A DNA stretch of 53,791 nucleotides, taken from a bacterium (lineage in GTDB: Bacteria; Babelota; Babeliae; Babelales; UBA12409). The stretch lies in NCBI GenBank assembly GCA_018660415.1, contig JABJKG010000003.1:1-53791 (forward strand). Direction: 5' to 3'. Both the position numbers and the translations under genes were made by a program. Each line of letters begins with the position of its first letter. Positions within the stretch are counted from its first letter, which is position 1. The notes beneath the pieces are model-generated. The model was not told the DNA's origin and did not search any database. It worked only from the letters and a program-made list of their open reading frames with translations. Below are positions 8,269 through 16,842 of this stretch, in pieces.

Positions 8269-8505
8269 CTTATTCTTTTTTTTCTTTTTTCCACGCAATT
8301 TTCTACTGAGCCTCTTTAATTGTTTTTGTGACAATGTTAATTGATGACCTAAAGATGGACCACCAAACACATAAACTATTGGTGCCCTTCTTGACTTCAC
8401 TTGCAATGCTTGCAGCGCTTTTTCTATGGACGTAACCTGACCAGACAAGTTCGGGGAGCCACAGGCTGTACCTATCCCGAGTAATAAAACCAATAATCGT
8501 TTCAT
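8257..8505 (-). CDS. Small secreted or lipoprotein-like protein with Lys-rich tail
   Basis: From the ATG at 8505 this is an 82-residue protein starting MKRLLVLLLGIGTACGS. The hydrophobic stretch followed by GTAC-G resembles a lipobox, though a cleaved signal peptide is also possible. The C-terminus is very basic (RKLRGKKKKKNKKKS). GGA lies 7 bases before the ATG. Upstream in-frame starts would add 40 residues with no export signal at the N-terminus, so I rejected them. No family is recognised. Confidence 0.62.
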   Translation of the reverse strand: MKRLLVLLLGIGTACGSPNLSGQVTSIEKALQALQVKSRRAPIVYVFGGPSLGHQLTLSQKQLKRLSRKLRGKKKKKNKKKS

Positions 8506-8593
8506 GTAAAAATCCAGATGTTTTTTAATCTTCTCAATAAGGCATAAGTTTAAAGCAACCATTGAACCTGTCAAACCAAAAATCGTATTTAGC

Positions 8594-8803
8594 TTATCGA
8601 CGTTCTTGTTGCAGCTCACGCACACGACTCAGAAGTCTAAGCCAACGGAGGCGCGTTGTAATTATGGCCACATTGGAAGGTGACAAACGTCTATCAGAGA
8701 ATTCTTCTGAATCAAAAATAGGCCTATCCCATGAACTATCAAGAGCTAATATTGTTTGCCCTAAACCACCTATCAGTAAAGAATATAAAACAATCTTTCT
8801 CAT
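8594..8803 (-). CDS. Small secreted protein downstream of murJ
   Basis: This 69-residue ORF starts 5 bases after the murJ stop, with a signal peptide (MRKIVLYSLLIGGLGQTILA) and a short charged mature part rich in Arg and Leu. The ATG at 8803 is preferred to an adjacent TTG. The ribosome-binding site is weak, so translation probably depends on coupling with murJ. Function is unknown. Confidence 0.55.
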   Translation of the reverse strand: MRKIVLYSLLIGGLGQTILALDSSWDRPIFDSEEFSDRRLSPSNVAIITTRLRWLRLLSRVRELQQERR

Positions 8804-8808
8804 CAATA

Positions 8809-10374
8809 TTACTCAACAAAGTACATTTTCAGACCAAACAATTGACGTGTTAAATACAAGGTTCCAAACAAGACGCCCACGATTGGAACCACCCAAATCC
8901 AAAATACCACAGTCTCTAGAAGATAATACTGCATTGATAATGATAATGACATGATCATCATCTCGGCTGCATAGTATACTAAATAGAACAAAGGCATAAT
9001 GCATACCATTTGCAATACAGAACGATATATAAACGGGATTAGCTTAGGTAAGAACAACGGCAATTTATGAATACGTCGTAAGTAGAAATAAAATAAAGCT
9101 GTCTGAAAAATACCACCTATGGTTGTCGCAATCGCCAGCCCTGTAGCCGAAAACAATTGCATTAAAATAATGTTTAATTCAACATTAAGCAGTGTCGCCA
9201 AAATAGTAATGATTGTTGGTTGTTTTGTATCATGCAATGCATAAAACATATTGATAAGGATCTTATTGATTGAAAAGAAAAACAAACCGATAGTAAAAGC
9301 AATCAATATGTACTGAGTCGAAACAGCATCAGCGATAGTAAACTTCTTGGAAACAAACAACGTAGAAAATATTTGATAAGAAAAGAAACTCATGACCAAT
9401 GAAACCGGAACAGTAACCCAAAAAATCAGCTTGCTAGCTTCAAATAAGTAGAACCCTAAGCGTTTGGGTGCATAGTGTGCTACTCGAGAAAAATGAGGCA
9501 ATAAAATTGTCGCAAACGCTATGGCAAACACACCCAAAGGAATCCCCATAAACCGTGATGCATAATAAACTCGCGTCAAAGAACCAGGCTCTAAGAATGA
9601 TGCTAAACTCGTATCGACAAACAAGTTCAACTCCAAAACACTCATTCCCATAAAGCATGGTACAAAGCGTTTCATCAAGGTCATAAAGTTAGAAAGAGCC
9701 TTTTTATTAATTGGCAAGAAGGTGAATTTCAATTTAAAGTACACATACACGTGCATCAAAAACTGTGCTAAAGCACCAAGCAGGATGACATAACATAAAA
9801 ATGTAACCGGTAAACCATACACTAATCCTAAAACCAATCCCGATACAAAAAATATGTTAAGTACTACTGGCGAGAATGCTGGCACAAAAAAATGGTTGAC
9901 TGCATTAAGCGCGCCGGCCAACAACGCGCTACTGGATACAAATAAGATAAAGCCAATCAAGATACGTAAGAACGGGACCGCATGCTCAACCTGGTCTAAA
10001 GAAAACCCGGGTGCAATAAAGCGAATAACGTACCAAGCAAAAACAAAAATAACCATGCATAGAGCAAACAGGACCCCCTCAAAAAAGATAAACGCCAAGG
10101 TCATAAGGCGACTGGCATCATCCTGAGAGTCTTTTTTAAATACACCGACAATGGTAGGAACAAATGAAGCCGTCAGCGCTCCCTCTGCAAATATTTTTCT
10201 TAAAAAGTTGGGGATCTTAAATGCTGTAATGAAAGCATCGGAAATAACCCCAGCACCAAGGTACCGCGCCATGAGCGCTTCACGTGCCAAGCCTAAGACT
10301 CTGCTTAAAAATGTTGAAAATCCAACTTCGACTGTTTTTTTTACAATTGATCGCTTGCCTAATTTATGTGACAT
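8809..10374 (-). CDS. murJ: Lipid II flippase MurJ (MviN)
   Basis: MurJ flips undecaprenyl-linked peptidoglycan precursor across the inner membrane. The 521-residue protein has the MviN signatures: TFLSRVLGLAREALMARYLG near the N-terminus, SDAFITAFKIPNFLRKIFAEGAL, then about 14 membrane segments, with the family's usual length. Its presence, with D-Ala-D-Ala ligase and Pal nearby, implies that the organism makes peptidoglycan. It lies 23 bases downstream of the lolD-like gene. Confidence 0.95.
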   Translation of the reverse strand: MSHKLGKRSIVKKTVEVGFSTFLSRVLGLAREALMARYLGAGVISDAFITAFKIPNFLRKIFAEGALTASFVPTIVGVFKKDSQDDASRLMTLAFIFFEGVLFALCMVIFVFAWYVIRFIAPGFSLDQVEHAVPFLRILIGFILFVSSSALLAGALNAVNHFFVPAFSPVVLNIFFVSGLVLGLVYGLPVTFLCYVILLGALAQFLMHVYVYFKLKFTFLPINKKALSNFMTLMKRFVPCFMGMSVLELNLFVDTSLASFLEPGSLTRVYYASRFMGIPLGVFAIAFATILLPHFSRVAHYAPKRLGFYLFEASKLIFWVTVPVSLVMSFFSYQIFSTLFVSKKFTIADAVSTQYILIAFTIGLFFFSINKILINMFYALHDTKQPTIITILATLLNVELNIILMQLFSATGLAIATTIGGIFQTALFYFYLRRIHKLPLFLPKLIPFIYRSVLQMVCIMPLFYLVYYAAEMMIMSLSLSMQYYLLETVVFWIWVVPIVGVLFGTLYLTRQLFGLKMYFVE

Positions 10375-10397
10375 ATCTCTCTTTTTTGTATGTTTAA

Positions 10398-11078
10398 CTA
10401 TAAAACGAATACCCCATCATGAAGCTTTAATACTTTATCCATAGCATCAGACACCAACGAATCGTGAGAGGCAATAATCAGCCCCATATTCCATTCCCGT
10501 TGATACTCGCAAAGCAAGTCAATGACGACACTTCCAGACTTATCATCGAGGCTACCGGTAGGCTCATCAGCTAATAAAAATGCCGGCCTATTAAATAACG
10601 CCCTAACAATTGCAACCCGCTGTTGCTGACCGCCTGATAACGATCGCGGATGCATATCAGCCTTATCAATAAGGCCAATGCGTTCCAGTAACTCCAATGC
10701 ATGCTTTTTACAATCGCTTGAGTTTTGACCTACAATAAGCCCTTTAAGCATCACATTCTCAATAACCGATAATTCATTTAATAGCATCGGCTCTTGAAAT
10801 ACAAGTCCAAGGTCGCGGTTTAAAAATAAAGAACGTTGCTTGGTAGTAAATTCATTAATGTTGTGATCATCAAAAAAAACTGAACCCTGAGTTGGAGAAT
10901 CTAGCCCACTTAAAATATGTATTAAGGTGGATTTCCCACTCCCTGATGCGCCCGTTAATGCATATGACTCATGCGAGCCAAAGGTATAAGTAAGGCTGTC
11001 TAGAACCGTTAACGGGTTCTTTCCTTGGTAAAAAATTTTGGAAACACTATCTAACGTTAATGTATGCTTTTCATCCAT
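10398..11078 (-). CDS. lolD: ABC transporter ATPase, LolD/MacB family
   Basis: This 226-residue ATPase has Walker A (TGASGSGKST, about residues 41-50), the Q-loop VFQEPMLL, the signature LSGGQQQRVAIVRAL, Walker B (AFLLADEPTGSLDD) and the switch His in IIASHD. The E-P-M-L-L-N-E-L-S-V-I-E-N-V pattern and small size match the LolD/MacB/FtsE group, where the permease is a separate FtsX-like protein. No such permease lies nearby, so whether it serves lipoprotein release (LolCDE) or another export task cannot be decided here. Confidence 0.82.
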   Translation of the reverse strand: MDEKHTLTLDSVSKIFYQGKNPLTVLDSLTYTFGSHESYALTGASGSGKSTLIHILSGLDSPTQGSVFFDDHNINEFTTKQRSLFLNRDLGLVFQEPMLLNELSVIENVMLKGLIVGQNSSDCKKHALELLERIGLIDKADMHPRSLSGGQQQRVAIVRALFNRPAFLLADEPTGSLDDKSGSVVIDLLCEYQREWNMGLIIASHDSLVSDAMDKVLKLHDGVFVL

Positions 11079-11159
11079 AAGCGCTCAATCCTACTTATTC
11101 AAATTTCAAACCATCCTTTAATAGGATAGCAAAAAAACAACTTAACATCAGCCTCAACT

Positions 11160-11183
11160 TTTAGTATGTTTGAGACTACTAAA
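11160..11183. promoter_or_regulatory. Inverted repeat in the leader of the D-Ala ligase gene
   Basis: TTTAGTA (11160-11166) and TACTAAA (11177-11183) form a 7-bp inverted repeat around a 10-base spacer, 35 bases before the ligase start codon, in the divergent gap with the lolD-like gene. No T-run follows, so it is not a terminator. It could be an operator or an mRNA hairpin. Confidence 0.3.
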
Positions 11184-11217
11184 GGCGCAGCAGAATAAAC
11201 CCACAAAAAGGAAATTA

Positions 11218-13458
11218 ATGAAAAAACTCAACGTTGGCGTTTTTATGGGCGGTAAGTCCATTGAAAACGAAGTCTCTTTTAATTCGGGCAGGACTGTCTG
11301 TGATCATTTAGATACCACACAATACAATGTAATCCCCCTCTTTCAACGATTCAACGGCGAGATTTATATTTTACCATTGCGCTTTTTACATCGTGGAAAA
11401 ATAACCGACTTTGATCATCGCCTTGAAGCCGAAGCTGAAAAAGTTGAATGGGAAGACCTAAAATCATTAGTCGACTTTATCTATCTGGCAGCCCATGGCC
11501 GATACATGGAAGATGGCAGTATCCAAGGCATGTTTGAAATGCTTCGCATCCCCTATCTCGGTTCAAAAGTGTTTGCTAGCGCACTCGGCATGGATAAAAT
11601 TATTCAACGACACGTCCTCAATGCTGAAGGAATCGATACCCCTAAATATACATCGTTCTCTGTAGAAGAAATTGACGATTTTGTAAAAAATGAAACCATG
11701 ATCCTTGAGCGGATTGAACAAGCTGGGATCAAGTTCCCAATAGTGATTAAACCTTCAAAGGAAGGTTCTAGCCTCGGGATCTCGATCTTAAAAAATAAAA
11801 ACGGACTCAAAGAAGCACTCCATGATGCCGCTTATCTTTACCGACAAAAACCACACCCTATTATCATCGAGGAAAAAATAGAAGGCATGGAGTTTACCTG
11901 TATTATTATTACCGACCCTATTACAGGCGAACCTATCCCCCTCCCTCCTACTGAAGTAGTCGCCGAAGAAGGAAGCCATTTTTTTGACTATGACCAAAAA
12001 TATATGCCTGGGAGAGCGCACAAGTTTACCCCTGCACGTTGCTCGGATGAGCATATTAAGCTTATTCAACAAACATGTATCAAAGCGATGAACACTCTTG
12101 AAATCAGTAACCTTAGCCGTATTGATGGTTTTTTAATGCAAGATGGTACCATTTCCATAATTGATCCTAATACTATTTCCGGTATGGGACCCTCATTCTT
12201 CCTTTTCAGGCAGGCTGCTGAAATCAATATGAGTCACACCCAATTAATCAATCACTTAATTGAAACCGAACTCCACCGCTATAAAATGACTACAACCCTT
12301 GATGCAAAAAGAAAAAACCAAGAGGCTCTCATGAACAATAAAATACGTGTTTCTGTCCTACTGGGTGGTCGCTCTAATGAACGAGAAATATCTCTTGAGT
12401 CTGGACGCAATATTGTGTACAAGCTCTCTCCTGAAAAATACGAAGTCACTCCGATATTTGTTAATAAAGACTTAGACCTCTATACAATTAATCAACGGCT
12501 ATTAGTATCAAACAGCACAAAAGAAATTGAAAATAGCATCACTGACGATATGAAAATAAGCTGGACCGAGCTTAAGCGATCTTCTGATTTTACCTTTATT
12601 GGCCTACACGGTGGTGAAGGTGAGAATGGATCAGTACAGGGCACCCTAGAAATGCTTGATATGCCTTATAATGGTTCTGGAGTACTCGCAAGTGCCATGT
12701 GTATGGATAAGGTTAAAACGAATCACTACCTTCAAGAGCGCGGCTTTGATATTCCCAAGAACGTTTTTGTCTCCAAGAATGAGTGGCGCGAATCCCAAGC
12801 TAATACACTGGACATGATCCACAAAAGTCTTCCACTCTATCCACTTATTATTAAACCACACGATGACGGCTGTAGTGTAATGGTCCAAAAAGCCAAGAAC
12901 GATGAACAGCTCGCTCATGCATTGAAAGCAATATTTGCAGAAAAATCACACGCCCTTGTTGAAGAATGTATAGAGGGTATGGAGTTAACAGTCGGTATCA
13001 TTGGCAACAGTAAGCCCTATGCATTACCGCCAAGCGAAACAGTCGTCAGTAAGGATATCCTTTCTATTGAAGAAAAATTCTTGCCGGGAGCTGGGGAAAA
13101 CCAGACCCCTGCACGACTTTCTGAGTCGGCGATCAGATTTGTACGCAAAACCATAGAAGAAATCTATGAAGCCTTAGGATGCAAAGGATATGCACGGTTA
13201 GATTGCTTCTATCAAGATGAACAACAATCACCTACCGGGAAAGAACGAATCGTATTCATTGAAGCCAATACATTACCAGGGATGACGCCGGCTACCTGTT
13301 TATTCCATCAGGCTGCCGAGATCGGTGTTAAACCAATGGACTTTATCGATATTGTAGTCAAGCTCGGTATGCAATTGCATAAACCTGTCATGAGCGAGGA
13401 AGACAAAACATCATTGATGGTACAGGACCTTATTAAAGAAAAAGCCCAACAAGTCTAA
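11218..13458 (+). CDS. ddl: Tandem D-alanine-D-alanine ligase (two complete ligase modules)
   Basis: Ddl joins two D-Ala using ATP to make the peptidoglycan dipeptide. This 746-residue protein contains two full copies, residues about 3-350 and 372-735. Both keep the Gly-Gly and Glu15-type N-terminal motif, an His-Gly loop, SMDK-type GMDK/CMDK and the Arg-Ile/Leu-Asp plus Asn metal site. Copy 1 keeps GSS and Lys-Tyr but has Asp316 for the metal-ligand Glu (IDPNT). Copy 2 keeps the Glu (IEANT) but has Cys552 for the usual Ser (GCS) and Phe621 for the active-site Tyr (EKF). Start ATG 11218 follows AAAAAGGAAATTA. An internal ATG at 12331 with AGAGG 5 bases upstream could also produce copy 2 alone. 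Confidence 0.93.
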   Translation: MKKLNVGVFMGGKSIENEVSFNSGRTVCDHLDTTQYNVIPLFQRFNGEIYILPLRFLHRGKITDFDHRLEAEAEKVEWEDLKSLVDFIYLAAHGRYMEDGSIQGMFEMLRIPYLGSKVFASALGMDKIIQRHVLNAEGIDTPKYTSFSVEEIDDFVKNETMILERIEQAGIKFPIVIKPSKEGSSLGISILKNKNGLKEALHDAAYLYRQKPHPIIIEEKIEGMEFTCIIITDPITGEPIPLPPTEVVAEEGSHFFDYDQKYMPGRAHKFTPARCSDEHIKLIQQTCIKAMNTLEISNLSRIDGFLMQDGTISIIDPNTISGMGPSFFLFRQAAEINMSHTQLINHLIETELHRYKMTTTLDAKRKNQEALMNNKIRVSVLLGGRSNEREISLESGRNIVYKLSPEKYEVTPIFVNKDLDLYTINQRLLVSNSTKEIENSITDDMKISWTELKRSSDFTFIGLHGGEGENGSVQGTLEMLDMPYNGSGVLASAMCMDKVKTNHYLQERGFDIPKNVFVSKNEWRESQANTLDMIHKSLPLYPLIIKPHDDGCSVMVQKAKNDEQLAHALKAIFAEKSHALVEECIEGMELTVGIIGNSKPYALPPSETVVSKDILSIEEKFLPGAGENQTPARLSESAIRFVRKTIEEIYEALGCKGYARLDCFYQDEQQSPTGKERIVFIEANTLPGMTPATCLFHQAAEIGVKPMDFIDIVVKLGMQLHKPVMSEEDKTSLMVQDLIKEKAQQV

Positions 13459-13477
13459 AAAGGCCTAGTCGTAAGTT

Positions 13478-13505
13478 TTGTGCTATTTTTTGGTTGTTAT
13501 ATACT
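13478..13505 (+). promoter_or_regulatory. Promoter for the FKBP lipoprotein gene
   Basis: TTGTGC (13478-13483) and TATACT (13500-13505) are 16 bases apart, with TGT just before the -10 (extended -10). The start codon follows at 13545 behind AAAAGGAAAAAAA. Confidence 0.5.
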
Positions 13506-13544
13506 TATATATAGTTTCTAACTCGGAAATTAAAAGGAAAAAAA

Positions 13545-14015
13545 ATGAAACGCAAAAATTCTGTCTTTGGGGTATGTGCACTAGCATTACTTCTTAGTTC
13601 ATGTTCATGTCAAAGTGATAAAAAACCAGTTCAAATGAAGGGAACGACTACTGTTATGGAAAAAACACAATCAGGACTACGATACGAAATTTTAAAACCA
13701 GCTGCTGATGACGCTAAAAAAGCTCAAGCTGGACAAACAGTTGTTGTAGATTATACAGGCTGGCTTGATGACGGCGAAGGAAAACTTGGTCAAAAGTTTG
13801 ATAGCAGTGTTGATCGAGGAGAACGTTTCTCTTTCAATGTAGGCATCGGCCAAGTAATTCGTGGGTGGGATGAAACACTCCTTGATATGAAAGTTGGTGA
13901 AAAACGTCGCGTATATATCCCATCAGAACTCGGGTATGGCGCACGTGGAGCAGGCGGAGCTATTCCACCTAATGCTGATCTTATCTTTGATGTAGAGCTC
14001 TACGAAATTAAGTAG
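13545..14015 (+). CDS. FKBP-type peptidyl-prolyl isomerase lipoprotein
   Basis: This 156-residue protein has a lipoprotein signal peptide (LALLLSSCSC lipobox) followed by one FKBP domain at about residues 45-156: VVVDYTGWL, FDSSVDRGERFSFNVG, VIRGWDETLLDMKVGEKRRVYIPSELGYG and IPPNADLIFDVELYEI. The active-site aromatic and Asp residues are present. It lacks the N-terminal dimerisation domain of FkpA and Mip, so it is a minimal FKBP. It probably speeds prolyl isomerisation in periplasmic or surface proteins. Mip-like FKBPs support intracellular growth in Legionella and Chlamydia; a similar role here is inference. Confidence 0.92.
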   Translation: MKRKNSVFGVCALALLLSSCSCQSDKKPVQMKGTTTVMEKTQSGLRYEILKPAADDAKKAQAGQTVVVDYTGWLDDGEGKLGQKFDSSVDRGERFSFNVGIGQVIRGWDETLLDMKVGEKRRVYIPSELGYGARGAGGAIPPNADLIFDVELYEIK

Positions 14016-14028
14016 TAAGAGATTAAAA

Positions 14029-14063
14029 AAGAAGAGACCCTAAAAAGTCTCTTCTTTTTTTTT
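14029..14063. terminator. Bidirectional rho-independent terminator
   Basis: AAGAAGAGAC (14029-14038) pairs with GTCTCTTCTT (14047-14056) around an 8-base loop, followed by a T-run to 14063 and preceded by an A-run. It ends the FKBP transcript and also serves the convergent minus-strand gene that stops at 14071. Confidence 0.88.
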
Positions 14064-14070
14064 AAATTTT

Positions 14071-14529
14071 TTAAGGAGTAAAAAGATAGAATGCTTGATT
14101 CAATTCCGCTAACAAGGGATTGAAACCAATAGTAAAAAAGATATCGCCAGTAGCCAACAAGTTTGGAACTTGTAATTCTTCAATATCTTCACATCTTTTG
14201 GCTCTTTTACCAAGTAGAGCCAAAGCTGCAAATGCTGCGGAGTAATCACCATCGCCATTTAATGCCCGGCAACATCCTCTTAAACAGTGTGTAATAGATT
14301 CAGACAGGGACCTATCTGTCTCCTTGGATATAATCTCTCTTGAGTACGGAGCTCTTTGGGCCATGCGAAGTCGACTAAGCCGCTCAGAAAATCCTACAAT
14401 TTCATCGCCTAAAACCCAAAACTCTTGTTCTAGGCTTGCCTGCAAAACATGTTCTGTCTGCAGAGCATTTACAGGTCCGATCCCTACAAAAAAACCTAAT
14501 AATAAAACATTTTTTATATTTATTCTCAA
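14071..14529 (-). CDS. Secreted protein of unknown function, coupled to the AGCS symporter
   Basis: The start is a TTG at 14529 that overlaps the stop codon of the upstream symporter gene (TTGA), with AAAGAG 5 bases before it. This gives a 152-residue protein starting (M)RINIKNVLLLGFFVGIGPVNA, a plausible signal peptide. The mature part has several Cys (CLRGCC) and looks helical. Longer starts lie inside the symporter gene and would hide the signal peptide. Function is unknown. Confidence 0.65.
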   Translation of the reverse strand: MRINIKNVLLLGFFVGIGPVNALQTEHVLQASLEQEFWVLGDEIVGFSERLSRLRMAQRAPYSREIISKETDRSLSESITHCLRGCCRALNGDGDYSAAFAALALLGKRAKRCEDIEELQVPNLLATGDIFFTIGFNPLLAELNQAFYLFTP

Positions 14530-15836
14530 GAGTGCTCTTTCAGCATTTGTGGATAACGCCACGTAATAACCAGCAACCCAATAAGGTGCGGTATCGCAAC
14601 AAGAACCAAGATAACATCCATCATCTTCCACACCAATGGTACAGGCATCATAGAGCCAAAGAAGATAACCAATGCAGAAAAGACATAATACCACCTCATA
14701 AAACGATAGCGAGTATACGAAGCAAAAGAAAGACTTCCATTAAAAGTATTTCCAATCAAGGTAGTTATTACAAAAAATATAACACTAGCCACTAGAATAT
14801 ATTTGCCATAGTAAGGAGAATAGGCTCTAAATGCAAAATAGGTCATGGTACTGGTAAATCCACACTGTTGCCAAATTCCCGTAATCAAGACAATCAATCC
14901 AGAGATTAAGCATAAGAACGTATCTGCAAATACGGAGTACATTGCCAATATAGCTTGGTCAGATATGTTTTTAACATCCGAGAACGCATGCGCAATGGAA
15001 GAAGTTCCAACACCACACTCGGTTATATAAGCCGCTCGATGCGTTCCAATACGAACCGCATTAAATAGCGATGCCCCGATAAATCCACCAATAGGAGCAG
15101 CTGGAGTAAAAGCATATTTAAACATTAACTTGATTGCTGCCCATAGCGCTACAGGATCATAAAATAGAATAGTCAGTGCAAAAGAAACATAGAGAATAAA
15201 CATAATTGGAACGAGTTTACTTGCAAAAGAACTTACTCTTTCAACGCCACCGGCAAGAACGATTAACACAATAGCCGCTAAAGATAATCCAGTAACCCAG
15301 GGTACTACCCCTTCAAATACCAAAATTTCAGCGAGCGTATTGGTTTGTAATCCTGACCAGCCTGCAAAAAGAAAGATTGTGACAAAACCGTACCAGTGCG
15401 CTAGGCCATTATTGACGAGCTTTAAGTATTGCGCCGGGCCACCTAAAATCTGCCCTTTAGACGTTTGATCACGAGTATGCAATGCAAATGAAACTTCACC
15501 GTACTTGGTAACACATGAAATTACTGAATAAAAAACCAACCAAAATAGAGCTCCGGGACCACCCATAAGGATTGCTACCGTTGGCCCTACCATGTTTCCC
15601 ATGCCAATCGTTGTAGCCATTGCTGTAAATAATGCTTTAAATGGACTTACTGTCTTTATACCGGATTCTACATCTTCAGCTGGTCCGGCGGTTATAATAC
15701 GAATAAATCGCCCGAGTGACCGAAACTGAATAAACCGGGTCTTGAAGGTTAGAATGATTCCAACAGCCAAAAACAGAGTCAGGGCTGGAAGCGCCAAGTA
15801 GCTGTCTATCATCTCAAAAAAACAAAACCAATTCAT
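14526..15836 (-). CDS. Sodium:alanine (AGCS family) symporter
   Basis: AGCS proteins import alanine, glycine or related amino acids with Na+. The 436-residue protein has about 10-11 membrane segments and the family stretches TTIGMGNMVGPTVAILMGGPGALFW (about residues 75-100) and GTHRAAYITECGVGTSS. AGAGG precedes the ATG by 5 bases. Uptake of alanine would fit a host-dependent organism and supply substrate for the ligase upstream, though that link is inference. Confidence 0.9.
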   Translation of the reverse strand: MNWFCFFEMIDSYLALPALTLFLAVGIILTFKTRFIQFRSLGRFIRIITAGPAEDVESGIKTVSPFKALFTAMATTIGMGNMVGPTVAILMGGPGALFWLVFYSVISCVTKYGEVSFALHTRDQTSKGQILGGPAQYLKLVNNGLAHWYGFVTIFLFAGWSGLQTNTLAEILVFEGVVPWVTGLSLAAIVLIVLAGGVERVSSFASKLVPIMFILYVSFALTILFYDPVALWAAIKLMFKYAFTPAAPIGGFIGASLFNAVRIGTHRAAYITECGVGTSSIAHAFSDVKNISDQAILAMYSVFADTFLCLISGLIVLITGIWQQCGFTSTMTYFAFRAYSPYYGKYILVASVIFFVITTLIGNTFNGSLSFASYTRYRFMRWYYVFSALVIFFGSMMPVPLVWKMMDVILVLVAIPHLIGLLVITWRYPQMLKEHS

Positions 15837-15898
15837 TAATACCTCTTTGGAATATACTAGATACTCTCCATTATCTATCTGTTATAAGAACTTTCAGT

Positions 15899-16498
15899 TT
15901 ACACTTTTTTTGATAAAAAGGCTAAAGCTTGCCTCATAAGTGCATCAAACTCAACGTTTGGTTTAATGTTCTCTTCGCGAAGATGCGCCATGGTCTGCAT
16001 AATCTCAGGACGAGAGTAATTAAGTGACGTAAGAGCCTGAGACACGTTATTCCAATGCTGGGCCCCCTCAGAAGCTTGACCTGGAAGACTTGTCAGCCGT
16101 TTAATCTTACTATGCAACTGCAATACGATCTGTTCTGCCTTTTTAGGTCCAATGCCATTAACGCTACTCAGAGTCTTGAAATCATGCTGGGTAACAGCCT
16201 GTATAAGCTGATCTGGAGAAAGCTGGTTAAGAAGAGAAAGAGCCATTTTTGGTCCAACACCAGAGCAACTCAATACGATTATAAACATTTCTCGTTGCGC
16301 TAAACTGCTAAAACCAAACATGCTGGGACCGGTATCCTGGTTCCAATGCATGTATGTAACCACCTCAATGGGCTTGCCAACCTCGACGGCCACGTTCTGG
16401 GGAACTGATAAGGCAAATGAGATGCCTACATTATCGGCCTGGATCTCAATTATCTGTTTATCAACTACTTTAACAACACCTTTAAGAGCACTAATCAT
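15899..16498 (-). CDS. ruvA: Holliday junction branch migration protein RuvA
   Basis: RuvA binds Holliday junctions as a tetramer and loads the RuvB motor. The 199-residue protein starts MISALKGVV, has the OB-fold N-terminal domain with MFGF, two helix-hairpin-helix motifs (CSGVGPKMALSLL and VNGIGPKKAEQIV, about residues 80-130) and a C-terminal RuvB-binding domain. Length is normal. AAGGA lies 8 bases before the ATG. ruvB and ruvC are not adjacent. Confidence 0.95.
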   Translation of the reverse strand: MISALKGVVKVVDKQIIEIQADNVGISFALSVPQNVAVEVGKPIEVVTYMHWNQDTGPSMFGFSSLAQREMFIIVLSCSGVGPKMALSLLNQLSPDQLIQAVTQHDFKTLSSVNGIGPKKAEQIVLQLHSKIKRLTSLPGQASEGAQHWNNVSQALTSLNYSRPEIMQTMAHLREENIKPNVEFDALMRQALAFLSKKV

Positions 16499-16572
16499 AA
16501 TATTGATCCTTTCTTTCTCCCTGTCAGTATAAAATCAATCTCAATATATGTCCAAAAACACCCTTTGTTGTG

Positions 16573-16600
16573 TTGACAATACCCCTCATTCTGGTACCAT
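16573..16600 (+). promoter_or_regulatory. Promoter of tRNA-Gly
   Basis: A perfect -35 hexamer TTGACA (16573-16578) lies 16 bases before TACCAT (16595-16600), which is preceded by TGG (extended -10). Transcription would start about 10 bases before the tRNA. Confidence 0.65.
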
Positions 16601-16616
16601 TTTATATATGAATGTT

Positions 16617-16691
16617 GCGGGAATAGCTCAGTGGTAGAGCGTTGCCTTGCCAAGGCAAAGGTCGCGGGTTCGACACCCGTTTCCCGCTCCA
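16617..16691 (+). tRNA. tRNA-Gly (anticodon GCC)
   Basis: The cloverleaf is complete: acceptor GCGGGAA pairs with TTCCCGC, the D-arm contains AGCTCAGTGGTAGAGC, the anticodon arm is TTGCC-TTGCCAA-GGCAA with anticodon GCC, and the T-arm has GGGTTCGACACCC. The 3' CCA is encoded (16689-16691). Confidence 0.97.
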
Positions 16692-16753
16692 TATTTTCAT
16701 CCTAGCTAAAATAGGGGTATAGGAAAGAAATATGGTATATGAAAAATCATTCC

Positions 16754-16782
16754 TTGTCACAACACATAATCCTAGCTAGTAT
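16754..16782 (+). promoter_or_regulatory. Candidate promoter for the jag-like/mnmE operon
   Basis: TTGTCA (16754-16759) and TAGTAT (16777-16782) are spaced 17 bases apart, 60 bases before the jag-like start codon. Confidence 0.4.
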
Positions 16783-16842
16783 CAATCTATTAAAAGTGTT
16801 CTGTTAATAATACAAGGGACAGAAAAAGGTATTGTTAAAAAT

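Noticed and set aside
14530-14694. Longer start for the secreted protein at 14071, inside the symporter gene
   Set aside because: It overlaps the symporter by 165 bases and puts the signal peptide in the middle of the chain. The TTG at 14529 fits better.
16495-16692. Minus-strand 65-codon frame starting [17 protein letters not shown]
   Set aside because: It is antisense to tRNA-Gly. This peptide pattern is a well-known false ORF created by reading across a tRNA gene in reverse.
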